Origin: Sphingomonas sp. Leaf357
Lineage (GTDB): Bacteria > Pseudomonadota > Alphaproteobacteria > Sphingomonadales > Sphingomonadaceae
Assembly: GCF_001423845.1 (NCBI RefSeq)
Contig: NZ_LMPM01000001.1
Span: 2,127,398-2,191,397, forward strand
Direction of reading: 5' to 3'
Length of the DNA: 64,000 nucleotides
Position 1 is the stretch's first letter; each line of letters opens with the position of its first letter. Below, piece by piece: positions 26,201-34,064 of the stretch. The notes beneath the pieces are model-generated. The model was not told the DNA's origin, searched no databases, and was given only the letters and a program-made list of their open reading frames with translations. A program made the position numbers and the translations under genes.

Positions 26201-27013
26201 TCATTCCGAAATTCGTTTCAGGAAGAACGTCGTCGGGCCTTTCTGTTTGCGGCTGTGCGCAACGCCGCGAATTGTCATGTTATCCGGCAACAGCTGCATG
26301 GAGAGACTGGCGTCGTACCGGCCCTTCGCCGATACGTCGGTTTCCACGATGGTATCGGCTCGCGGTCTCGTAATCGACGCACGGGCACCGGAATTATCCC
26401 CGTCGATCTTGACGGATTTGCCCCCGATGATCGCGTCATAACCGGTCCCCTCCTCCGTTCGCCAGCTGAAGCGGCTCCCGTCCAATTTCAGTATCCAGTC
26501 GCTCTTGGAATCGACTTTAACGCTGACCCGTTCCCATGTTCCCGAGATCAGATGGGCCCCTTTGGTCGCCGCGCCGACACGGCGTTGCACCGTCTCGCTC
26601 ATAACGGCTGTACCGTTCGGATTCGTGTAATTCGCGATGTGCCACGTCAAGGTGTCGCCGTCGTCGGAGATGACATATTCGACGGTGTAAGCGAGCTTGC
26701 CGCGGACCTTGTCGATTTCCTTCACGACGTGATCGCTTTCGACGGATATCGATTGCTCGTCGATATAGCCTCCACCGGAAACCGGATGAAACTGGCCGTC
26801 TGTCTTGAGGACTTCGCTGCCATCCTTCCTGAAACCTTCGGCGGCGAGTTCGATGATCGTCGGCTTGATGTTGCCTTTGAGCGAAGTCGTATCCATGCGC
26901 CATCGCCCGGTAAAAGGGTGGTTCGGCGCGGCGGCCGCCGGGCTTGCGCAAAACACCAGTGCCGAAACGACGGTCCGAAAAGCATGGTTCCTGAGTGCGA
27001 TCGGCTTGGGCAT
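26201..27013 (-). CDS. Hypothetical exported protein
   Basis: I do not recognise this 270-residue protein. It has a signal peptide (hydrophobic stretch ~12-28, cleavage expected after the Ala run near 28) and then mostly beta-strand-like sequence. Two similar halves are suggested: an N-terminal FTGRWRMDTTSL block and a later ISGTWERVSVKV block, both resembling lipocalin-type G-x-W motifs, so a tandem beta-barrel ligand binder is possible. Codon and base use are visibly less GC-rich than the neighbours, which hints at recent acquisition. It diverges from guanine deaminase. Confidence 0.65.
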   Translation of the reverse strand: MPKPIALRNHAFRTVVSALVFCASPAAAAPNHPFTGRWRMDTTSLKGNIKPTIIELAAEGFRKDGSEVLKTDGQFHPVSGGGYIDEQSISVESDHVVKEIDKVRGKLAYTVEYVISDDGDTLTWHIANYTNPNGTAVMSETVQRRVGAATKGAHLISGTWERVSVKVDSKSDWILKLDGSRFSWRTEEGTGYDAIIGGKSVKIDGDNSGARASITRPRADTIVETDVSAKGRYDASLSMQLLPDNMTIRGVAHSRKQKGPTTFFLKRISE

Positions 27014-27169
27014 ACGAAACTTCGTTCCTCGCGCGGGACGGCTGACCCGTTACCTGCGATGCTCGAATAGCGTCGGCCACGATGGTTTTTCAATCGTCCG
27101 CGAGGCGGAATGCCGTCGCCGGATCGAGGCCCCATTGCGCGCAGGGTGGCTTTGCGGTGTGATGGCGGC

Positions 27170-28453
27170 ATGAGTTTGCACGGGTTTCGCGCGGAATTGC
27201 TGAGCGTGCCGGAGGATCCGGCGCAGGGCGGAGGCGTGCGGCATCATCCCGACGGGTTGCTGGTGGTCGAGGACGGGCTGGTCGTGGCGTTCGGCGACCA
27301 TGCCGATCTGGCACCGCGCTTTGCCGATGTGGCAGTCGAGCGGATCGACGGGTTGATCGTGCCGGGATTCGTCGATTGCCATGTCCATTATCCGCAGACC
27401 GACCGGATCGCGGCGCATGGCGCGCAATTGCTGGAGTGGCTGGAGCGGCACATCTTTCCGGCCGAGGCGGCGTTTGCCGATCGGACGCATGCGGACGGAG
27501 TGGCGGCGTTCTTCCTGGACGAATTGTTGCGCAACGGGACGACGAGCGCCCTGGTGTTCGCGACGGTGCATGCGCAGTCGGTGGATGCTTTGTTCGAGGC
27601 CGCGCTCGCCCGGAACATGCGGATCGTTTCGGGCAAGGTGCTGATGGATCTCGGGCCGGATACGCTGCGCGACGACGTGGCGAGCGGGCGGGCGGATACG
27701 GAAGCGCTGATCGCGCGCTGGCGCGGGCGCGGACGGCTTGGCTATGCGGTGACGCCGCGCTTCGCCTTGACCTCGTCGGATGCGCAACTTGCGGGCGCCG
27801 GCGATCTGGTGGCGGCGCACCCGGACATATTGATGCACACGCATCTGGCCGAGAATATGGGCGAGGTGGCGGCGGTGGCGGCGCGGTTCACGTCGGCGCG
27901 GGATTATCTCGACGTGTACGATCGCTTCGGGCTGGTCGGTCCGCGATCAGTGTTCGCGCATTGCATCCATATGGACGATCCGGCGATGGCGCGGATGGCC
28001 GGGGCCGGGGCGGGGATCGCATTCTGCCCGACGAGCAATTTCTTCCTGGGGTCCGGGCTGTTTGATCTGGCGCGGGCGCACGCGTGCGGGGTGAAGACCG
28101 GGATCGGCACGGATGTCGGCGCGGGGACAAGCTTCTCGCTGCTGTCCACGCTGGGCGAGGCGTACAAAGTGTCCCAGTTGTGCGGCGACCGCCTCGATCC
28201 GTTCCATGCGCTGTATCTGGCGACCGCTGGCGGCGCGCAGGTGCTGGGACTGGGCGACCGGATCGGCGGATTGCAGCCGGGGCAGGAGGCGGACTTCATC
28301 GTGCTCGACACCTCGGCGACCCCACTGATGGCGCGGCGGACGGCGGGGGCTTCGCTGCACGACCGGCTGTTCGCGCTGCAGGTGCTGGGGGATGATCGGG
28401 CGGTGGCGCGGACGTATGTGGCGGGGGTTTTGGCGTGGGCGCGACGAACCTAG
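27170..28453 (+). CDS. guaD: Guanine deaminase
   Basis: Amidohydrolase of 427 residues that deaminates guanine to xanthine in purine salvage or catabolism. The metal site HxH is His71 and His73 in GFVDCHVHYP; further family motifs are HTHLAEN (His223, His225), the SVFAHCIHM segment and GIGTDVGAG. I start at the ATG at 27170; an upstream in-frame ATG at 27110 adds unrelated residues. The last 104 bases recur once more downstream (28557-28660), and each copy is followed by an inverted repeat, so the 3' end has been duplicated. No other purine gene is near. Confidence 0.92.
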   Translation: MSLHGFRAELLSVPEDPAQGGGVRHHPDGLLVVEDGLVVAFGDHADLAPRFADVAVERIDGLIVPGFVDCHVHYPQTDRIAAHGAQLLEWLERHIFPAEAAFADRTHADGVAAFFLDELLRNGTTSALVFATVHAQSVDALFEAALARNMRIVSGKVLMDLGPDTLRDDVASGRADTEALIARWRGRGRLGYAVTPRFALTSSDAQLAGAGDLVAAHPDILMHTHLAENMGEVAAVAARFTSARDYLDVYDRFGLVGPRSVFAHCIHMDDPAMARMAGAGAGIAFCPTSNFFLGSGLFDLARAHACGVKTGIGTDVGAGTSFSLLSTLGEAYKVSQLCGDRLDPFHALYLATAGGAQVLGLGDRIGGLQPGQEADFIVLDTSATPLMARRTAGASLHDRLFALQVLGDDRAVARTYVAGVLAWARRT

Positions 28454-28460
28454 CGCATTT

Positions 28461-28546
28461 CGTTCGTCCTGAGCCTGTCGAGGGGCTGTCCTTCTTGTGT
28501 GGCGTGGAGAAGAAGAACGGTGCTTCGACAGGCTCAGCACGAACGG
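28461..28546. repeat. Inverted repeat, family A (copy 5)
   Basis: Arms CGTTCGTCCTGAGCCTGTCG and TTCGACAGGCTCAGCACGAA. It sits between the true 3' end of guanine deaminase and the duplicated 3' fragment. Confidence 0.85.
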
Positions 28547-28556
28547 GAATGGGGAG

Positions 28557-28686
28557 GGCGGGGGCGTCGCTGCACGACCGGCTGTTCGCGCTGCAGGTGC
28601 TGGGGGACGATCGGGCGGTGGCGCGGACCTATGTGCCGGGGGTTTTGGCGTGGGCGCGACCCGGTTCCGACATCCGTTCGGGCTGA
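28557..28686 (+). pseudogene. Duplicated 3' fragment of guanine deaminase
   Basis: Bases 28557-28660 match 28342-28445, the end of the intact guaD, with four substitutions by eye, one of which changes Ala to Pro in the encoded segment. The fragment encodes GASLHDRLFALQVLGDD and on to VLAWAR, then a short unrelated tail and a stop at 28684-28686. It lies in a different frame from the intact gene, behind its stop codon, and has no start of its own, so it is not expected to be translated. Confidence 0.85.
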
Positions 28687-28740
28687 GCCTGTCGAAGCCC
28701 CAGCGCTGCGCTTGCCCTTCGACAGGCTCAGGGCGAACGG
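28675..28740. repeat. Inverted repeat, family A (copy 6)
   Basis: Arms CGTTCGGGCTGAGCCTGTCG and TTCGACAGGCTCAGGGCGAA. It follows the duplicated guaD fragment, just as copy 5 follows the intact gene; the loops differ in length and sequence. Its left arm contributes the last codons of the fragment. Confidence 0.85.
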
Positions 28741-28762
28741 AGGTGGTGTCATACTTGGGCCC

Positions 28763-29440
28763 TCACCCCCGCAGCCAGCTTCCCTCGCGGAACCACTTCG
28801 TGACGATATACTTCGTGCCCTTCACCACCGGCATGCCTTCGTGGAGCGTCGCGACGTTGGGGCTGCCATCGGGGTTCATGTTGTTCCAGGCGAGCAGCAG
28901 GCCGCGTTTCGGGGCGACGCGGATGCCGGCTTGCGGGAACCAGGTCGCGCCGCCCTCGGGCACGTCGTTGAGATAGATCATCGCGGTCCAGGTGCGTTGC
29001 CCGCCGGCCTCGACCACCTTGTCGTAATAGCTTTCGCCGGCGTGGAAATAATCGTGATGGGCGCGGAATTGTTGGCCCGGGGCGTAGCGCTGGCCCTGCA
29101 TCGTCTCGCCGTGACTGGGATCGATGCCGAGCAGAGAGGCGATCGCTTCGTCGGTCGGGCGCACGTCGGGCGACCAGCGATCCATGTCGCAGCTTTCCGA
29201 GGTGCGGAAGGCGGCGTCGGGATTGGTGCTGAGCAGCGTGGACGGGCGGCGGTTGGCGTCGATCATCTTGACCAGCGCGGCGCATTGCGCGGCATCGAGA
29301 AAATCCGGATGCTGATAGATCTGCGCGACATCGACCTTGGCGCGCTTGATCGCCGGATTGGCTTCGAGGCGGCGGGAGGTGAACTCGCCCGAGAGGCGGC
29401 GGACGGGCGAGGCTGCCCCGGCTTTTTGCGCTGCGGTCAT
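28763..29440 (-). CDS. 2-oxoglutarate/Fe(II) oxygenase, prolyl 4-hydroxylase-like
   Basis: A 225-residue protein of the prolyl-4-hydroxylase alpha-subunit family. The iron-binding HxD is His128 and Asp130 (AHHDYF), the distal His is His200 (ATLHEGMPV) and Lys210 is positioned to bind 2-oxoglutarate. I chose the ATG at 29440 (MTAAQKAG); the frame is open upstream into the next gene. Substrate unknown; bacterial homologues hydroxylate free or protein proline, or other side chains. It follows the RcnB gene by 85 bases on the same strand. Confidence 0.86.
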   Translation of the reverse strand: MTAAQKAGAASPVRRLSGEFTSRRLEANPAIKRAKVDVAQIYQHPDFLDAAQCAALVKMIDANRRPSTLLSTNPDAAFRTSESCDMDRWSPDVRPTDEAIASLLGIDPSHGETMQGQRYAPGQQFRAHHDYFHAGESYYDKVVEAGGQRTWTAMIYLNDVPEGGATWFPQAGIRVAPKRGLLLAWNNMNPDGSPNVATLHEGMPVVKGTKYIVTKWFREGSWLRG

Positions 29441-29525
29441 GACGCCGGGCACTGTGCCGCCGCGACCCCAAAAGGCAAGACCCGCCGGATATTCTCCGAC
29501 GGGCCCGACCCTGACGAAACGCGTC

Positions 29526-30470
29526 TTACCAGAAGATGTCGTACACCGTATCGACCACCTCGCCGGAATAGATGTCGACGAGCAGCGCATCGTTGTAATA
29601 GCGCACCCAGCGATACGGGCCATATGCCTCGGGCAGGCCGTAACCGTAGGGATCGTCGATCCAGTAATTGTTGGCGAACAGGCCGGCATTCAGCGTGAGG
29701 CCGATGCTGAAGCGCCGATAGCCGTAATTCCAGCCGCGCGGGGCGTAATAGCGCGGCAGATGGAAGGCGTTGCGATCATATTGCCGGCGCCGGCTCCAGT
29801 CGTAGCGGGTGTCGCCGCGCCAGTTGCGGTTCCAGGCACCACGATCGTTGCCGCCGCGACCGGCGAAACGATTGTCGTTGCGCCCGGCGTTCCCGCGCCA
29901 GTCGTTGCCGCGATCGGCGGTGCCGCGCCAATCTCCGCCACGATTGTCGTTGCCGCGCCAATCGTTGCGACGCTCGGGGGTGGCGACGCGGTCGCCACGG
30001 TCGCCACGGTATCCCGGACCACCTTGGGCATTGGGATTGGGGCCACGATCGCCGCGATCGCCACGCCATTGGCCGCCACCCTGACCGTTTCCGCCACGAA
30101 CATCCGGGCGGCCGCCGCGATTTCGATCGGGGCTGAACTGCGCCTGGGGTTGCGGGCGCGGTTGATCGGCCTGGGGCTGGGGACGGGGCGGCTGGGCGTC
30201 CGGCTGGCCGCGATCGGGGCGGTTGCCGCGATTCCAGCCGCCGCCGCCATTGCCGCGATCGAAGCGTGGTTGATCCGGGCGAGGCTGCTCCGCGCGAGGC
30301 TGTTCCGCGACGGGGCGCTCCGGGCGCTCCGCGCGCGCGTCGGCACGGGCCTCGACGCGCGCCTGACGATCGCCGCGATCATTGTCCCCACGGTCCATGC
30401 GCTGCGCAAGTGCGGCACCGGGAACGAAGGCCGTAGCGGCCATCAACGCCGCCAAGATGGAAATACGCAT
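29526..30470 (-). CDS. RcnB family periplasmic protein with Arg/Gly/Asp-rich disordered region
   Basis: A 314-residue exported protein: signal peptide ending ALAQ near residue 23, a long low-complexity region (~25-215) rich in Arg, Asp, Gly, Asn, Pro and Gln with units such as NDWRGN and RGDRGDR, and a C-terminal RcnB-type domain with LPRYYAPRGWNYGYRRF and the ending YNDALLVDIYSGEVVDTVYD. E. coli RcnB modulates nickel/cobalt export; in sphingomonads these proteins are common and their role is not established. The disordered region could bind anions or metals (inference). It has no rcnA neighbour here. Confidence 0.82.
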   Translation of the reverse strand: MRISILAALMAATAFVPGAALAQRMDRGDNDRGDRQARVEARADARAERPERPVAEQPRAEQPRPDQPRFDRGNGGGGWNRGNRPDRGQPDAQPPRPQPQADQPRPQPQAQFSPDRNRGGRPDVRGGNGQGGGQWRGDRGDRGPNPNAQGGPGYRGDRGDRVATPERRNDWRGNDNRGGDWRGTADRGNDWRGNAGRNDNRFAGRGGNDRGAWNRNWRGDTRYDWSRRRQYDRNAFHLPRYYAPRGWNYGYRRFSIGLTLNAGLFANNYWIDDPYGYGLPEAYGPYRWVRYYNDALLVDIYSGEVVDTVYDIFW

Positions 30471-30583
30471 TCACGTTTCCTCGAAAGCGCCGGAACAAAG
30501 AGTTGTCCGGTCGATGGACGTGATGTGCGCCATTGGCGATGAGCCGATTCTGAACTGTCCTGTCAGCGATCAGAAAGGATTGA

Positions 30584-31135
30584 TTACTTGGGCTTATCTT
30601 GCAGCGGCGTGAGTGCGGGGACGCGCCGGGCCGCGTCGGCGGGATCGATGCCGGGCGGTGCACCGGCGGCGATCGTCTCGTCGCCGCGCTGCACGCGCGC
30701 CGCCGCCAGCACCGCCTCGACGATGCGCGGATAGGTGCCGCAGCGGCACAGATTGGTGATGCCGGTGCGGACGTCGTCCTCGGACGGATTGCGGTTCTTC
30801 TTCAGCAGCACCGACGCCGCCATGATCATGCCGGGGATGCAGAAGCCGCATTGCGGCACGTTGTGCGCGATCCAGGCGAGCTGCACGGGGTGATCGCGTT
30901 CGCGCGACAGCCCCTCGATCGTGGTGACGAAGCTGCCCTCGATCGCGCCGATCGTCGTCTGGCAGGCGTGCACGGCTTCGCCATCGATATCGACGGTGCA
31001 GGCACCGCATTGCCCGTTGCCGCAGCCATATTTGGTGCCGGTGAGGTTGGACGCATCGCGCAACGCCCAGAGCAATGGCGTGTTCGGATCCATGCGATAC
31101 TGGACCGGCTGATTGTTGACGGTGAAGCGGGTCAT
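30584..31135 (-). CDS. 2Fe-2S subunit of a xanthine-dehydrogenase-family oxidoreductase (IorA type)
   Basis: A 183-residue electron-transfer subunit with both canonical 2Fe-2S clusters: the plant-ferredoxin type Cys38, Cys43, Cys46 and Cys58, and the helical type Cys96, Cys99, Cys130 and Cys132 (CGFC and CRCG). This is the alpha subunit layout of isoquinoline 1-oxidoreductase or aldehyde oxidoreductases. The large molybdenum subunit that must accompany it is not adjacent on either side, which is unusual. I start it at 31135; upstream frame extension overlaps the divergent gene. Confidence 0.87.
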   Translation of the reverse strand: MTRFTVNNQPVQYRMDPNTPLLWALRDASNLTGTKYGCGNGQCGACTVDIDGEAVHACQTTIGAIEGSFVTTIEGLSRERDHPVQLAWIAHNVPQCGFCIPGMIMAASVLLKKNRNPSEDDVRTGITNLCRCGTYPRIVEAVLAAARVQRGDETIAAGAPPGIDPADAARRVPALTPLQDKPK

Positions 31136-31236
31136 CGGCGGCCAGCTTAGGCGAAGGCGGGCGGATCGGCCAAGCGAAACGACGCGTTTCCTGACTGGAG
31201 ATTGTTGCCGGGCCGTGCCGTGGCGATATTCCGGCC

Positions 31237-32049
31237 ATGACCCTTCCCACACTCTTCATTCCGCATGGCGGCGGCCCCTGCTTCTTCATGGATCCGGCCG
31301 GAGGACAGCCCGATCCGATGTGGCGCAAGATGCAGGCGTATCTCGCCGGGCTGATCGAATCGCTGCGCGAGCGTCCCAGGGCGATCCTGATGGTATCCGG
31401 CCATTGGGAGACGGACGCGGTGACGGTCCATGTCGGCGACGGGCAGCCGCTGACCTACGATTATTTCGGTTTCCCCGAACATACCTATCACTTGCAATGG
31501 CCCTCGCATGGTGATGCCGGCGTGGCACGGCGGGCGGCCGCATTGCTGAACTCGGCCGGGTTCGCGACCGCCGAGGAAGCCACGCGGGGATGGGATCACG
31601 GCGTGTTCATTCCAATGATGGTCGCGGTGCCGGGGGCGGACATTCCGCTGGTGCAGATGTCCTTGCGCAAGGATCTCGACCCGGCGGCGCATATCGCGAT
31701 CGGGCGGGCGCTGGCGCCGTTGCGTGACGAGGGCGTGCTGATCGTCGGATCGGGCATGAGTTTCCACAATCTGCGCGCGCGCGGGGCGCAGGTGACGCCG
31801 GTGGCGGAGGAATGGGATGCGGCGCTGACGGCCGCCGTCACCGAGCCCGATCCGGCGTTGCGGGCGGAGCGGGTGGCGGCGTGGGAAGAACTGCCGCACG
31901 CGCGGTTCGCGCATCCCGAGGCGGAGCATCTGTTGCCGCTGATGGTGGCGCTGGGCGCTGGCGGGGAGGATGCGGCGGTGTGCGATTATCGCGATGTCGT
32001 GTTGGGCTGGGCGGTGAGCGGGTATCGCTTCGGTAAAGTGTCAGCGTAG
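31237..32049 (+). CDS. LigB-type extradiol dioxygenase (4,5-DOPA dioxygenase/YgiD-like)
   Basis: A 270-residue class III extradiol ring-cleavage dioxygenase family member. It opens with the family start LPTLFIPHGGGPCF, where the His is an iron or zinc ligand, and has the SGHWE motif, a WDHGVFIPMM block and GSGMSFHN near 170-180, which hold the remaining ligands and the catalytic His. The YgiD/DODA subgroup cleaves DOPA-like catechols, but many bacterial members have unknown substrates. It diverges from the 2Fe-2S gene and converges on the AspH-like gene. Confidence 0.85.
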   Translation: MTLPTLFIPHGGGPCFFMDPAGGQPDPMWRKMQAYLAGLIESLRERPRAILMVSGHWETDAVTVHVGDGQPLTYDYFGFPEHTYHLQWPSHGDAGVARRAAALLNSAGFATAEEATRGWDHGVFIPMMVAVPGADIPLVQMSLRKDLDPAAHIAIGRALAPLRDEGVLIVGSGMSFHNLRARGAQVTPVAEEWDAALTAAVTEPDPALRAERVAAWEELPHARFAHPEAEHLLPLMVALGAGGEDAAVCDYRDVVLGWAVSGYRFGKVSA

Positions 32050-32069
32050 CGCCTATCGGACGCGACACA

Positions 32070-33113
32070 TTAGTCGGAAAAAAGAGCCGTCAATTCGAAA
32101 CGTTCCTGTTCTGTCAACTCAGGCCGCCAGATGTCGAAGATTAGCACGATCCTGTCTTCGGATCCCTCATTCCATGCCTCATGTTCGATCGTGTCGTCGA
32201 ATATGAGCAGCTTGCCTTCTTCCCATTCGCGCACTTCGTTTCCGACACGGAAGCCGCAGCCGGGTGGAACAACGAGAGGCAGGTGGCAAATCAATCGGGT
32301 GTTTATCATGCCGGTATGCGCGGTGATACGTGCACCCGCTTTTAACATGGAAAAGACGATTGTAGGGCCCCAACCCGCAATACGTGGCAATGGTGCTTTT
32401 AAGATTGCTTCCCAGGTTTTGGGGCAATTCTGCACGACATCGGGCGTGAGCCAACCGTTCTCGCACAGGCTCAAAACGCTCCAATTCTTGTTGTTGAGCA
32501 GCGCCTTGTTGCCGCCCAGTGGTCCAGAGCCTTCGGATTGAATATAGGCGCGAAAACGACTCTGGTCTTGTTTGAGAAGCGCTATGAGTTCGTCGCGAAT
32601 TACCGGCGCTGCTGCCTCGATATCGGAAACCCAGTCGAACTGGTCTGGATCGAAAAACTGGATATGCGGCAGACCAGGATAAGTATAGGCCGTTGGATTC
32701 TGCAAATATAGTTTTCGTTTGCCGGCCGCGATTTCCATCGATTGCCGAAAGCGCTCGCTCCACCTTTTCAGTGGAAAACCTCGCGCCATCAATCGCCTTT
32801 CACGCTTTTCATGCGCTTTGCCTTGTAACCGGGCGAGTGAAAGCTCAGCACGCCGGAGCTCAACCGCAATCTCGGTGGGCAAGTCCAGTCCATCAGCAAG
32901 GCTCAACCCTTTTGTATACAGAAGACATGCGGCGGCCTCGTCACCGGCATTTGCTCGGCAATCGGCCTTTCTAAAATGACCGACCACCGACCGCGGATAG
33001 CCGTCCAGCAAGCGATCAAGAGCAGCCTCCTCACCAGTGATGTCATTTTCCAATTTACATAAATTGGCCCGATCGAGCCAGAAATGGCTAGAGGCTATAT
33101 CCGTTCTCGTCAC
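32070..33113 (-). CDS. Aspartyl/asparaginyl beta-hydroxylase-like protein with helical-repeat N-terminus
   Basis: A 347-residue protein. Residues ~10-115 look like TPR-type helices (SVVGHFRKADCRANAGDEAA), and ~150-335 is an Asp_Arg_Hydrox domain (PF05118 type). The dioxygenase residues are visible: His266 in HTGMINTRL, Arg273 and His277 for iron/2-oxoglutarate, His311 in FDDTIEHEAWN, and Arg321. The start is GTG, with TAGGA about 8 bases upstream. The gene and its 128-base upstream gap are clearly less GC-rich than the flanks, suggesting transfer. The hydroxylated target is unknown; the TPR part may bind it. Confidence 0.85.
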   Translation of the reverse strand: MTRTDIASSHFWLDRANLCKLENDITGEEAALDRLLDGYPRSVVGHFRKADCRANAGDEAAACLLYTKGLSLADGLDLPTEIAVELRRAELSLARLQGKAHEKRERRLMARGFPLKRWSERFRQSMEIAAGKRKLYLQNPTAYTYPGLPHIQFFDPDQFDWVSDIEAAAPVIRDELIALLKQDQSRFRAYIQSEGSGPLGGNKALLNNKNWSVLSLCENGWLTPDVVQNCPKTWEAILKAPLPRIAGWGPTIVFSMLKAGARITAHTGMINTRLICHLPLVVPPGCGFRVGNEVREWEEGKLLIFDDTIEHEAWNEGSEDRIVLIFDIWRPELTEQERFELTALFSD

Positions 33114-33241
33114 GTTTCTGAATCCTACGAAATCATCACGCCAGCGCCGCGCGTGTTAAATTCTCATTTCGCAATTTATCTATCATTACCAATCAATAAA
33201 GTGATTCGATCGAGCCGAAATTTTACTAATCAGTACTTGCC

Positions 33242-34000
33242 TCAATCCCGCCAGCTCCTGTCGATCTTGTCGACCTTGCGGACCATCGCGGCGAAATCGG
33301 CTTCGCCGGGCTTGGCGCTGGCCTGGGCCATGTAGAGATCGCGCTGGTGGACCTTGATGACGTCCTCGTCGACGAGGAGCGGCTTGCCCATGCTCATCGT
33401 TGCAAGCTGGATCTCGCACGCACGTTGCAGCGACCAGTGCTTGATGAATGCCTCGGGCAGGGTCTTGCCCATCACGAGGATGCCGTGATTCCTGAGCAGC
33501 ATGACACGCTTGCTGCCGAGATGTTCGAGCAGGCGTTCGCCTTCCTCGTCCCGGACGGTGACGCCCTCGAAATCATGGTATGCGATCTGGCCGGCGAAGT
33601 TGCAGGCGTAGAAATTGATCGGCTGCAACCCGCCTTCGACCGAGCTGACCGCCATGCCAGCGGTGGTGTGGGTGTGCATGATGCAATGCGCGTCGGGCAG
33701 GTGGCGGTGGAACAGCGCGTGCTGGACGAAGCCGGCGCGGTTCACGGGATAGGGCGAATCGTCGAGCTTGTTGCCGTCGATGTCGATCTTGACGAGGCTG
33801 CTGGCCGTCACTTCGCTGAAATGCAGGCCGAACGGATTGATCAGGAACGCGCCTTCTTCGTCGAGCTTCACGGTGATGTGGTTGTAGATCATCTCCGACC
33901 AGCCGAGCATGTCGAAGATGCGGTAGCAGGCGGCGAGTTCCTGACGCGCGGCCCGTTCGGATTCGCTCATCTGGCTGTTGCGGATGATTGCGGTGGCCAT
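33242..34000 (-). CDS. Class II aldolase/adducin family protein
   Basis: A 252-residue zinc enzyme of the L-fuculose-phosphate aldolase fold. Metal-binding histidines are in CIMHTHTTAG, and later AYHDFEGV and LLRNHGILVMG give the remaining ligand region. The N-terminal ITVKLDEEGAFLINPFG is typical of the subgroup found next to CoA-transferases and acyl-CoA genes. I start at the ATG at 34000 with a GGAGAG site just upstream. It heads the downstream end of a minus-strand run with two CoA-transferases; its substrate is unknown but may be a hydroxy-acid or aldol intermediate. Confidence 0.85.
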   Translation of the reverse strand: MATAIIRNSQMSESERAARQELAACYRIFDMLGWSEMIYNHITVKLDEEGAFLINPFGLHFSEVTASSLVKIDIDGNKLDDSPYPVNRAGFVQHALFHRHLPDAHCIMHTHTTAGMAVSSVEGGLQPINFYACNFAGQIAYHDFEGVTVRDEEGERLLEHLGSKRVMLLRNHGILVMGKTLPEAFIKHWSLQRACEIQLATMSMGKPLLVDEDVIKVHQRDLYMAQASAKPGEADFAAMVRKVDKIDRSWRD

Positions 34001-34064
34001 GATGCTCTCCAATTCTGAACTGTGGGTATGATTATCGCACGGCGGGGCGCGGTCTGCAAACCGG

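Noticed and set aside
28435..28686. Small ORF covering the guaD fragment as a separate gene
   Set aside because: It begins in the guaD end, runs through an inverted repeat and ends after the duplicated fragment; best explained as duplication debris.
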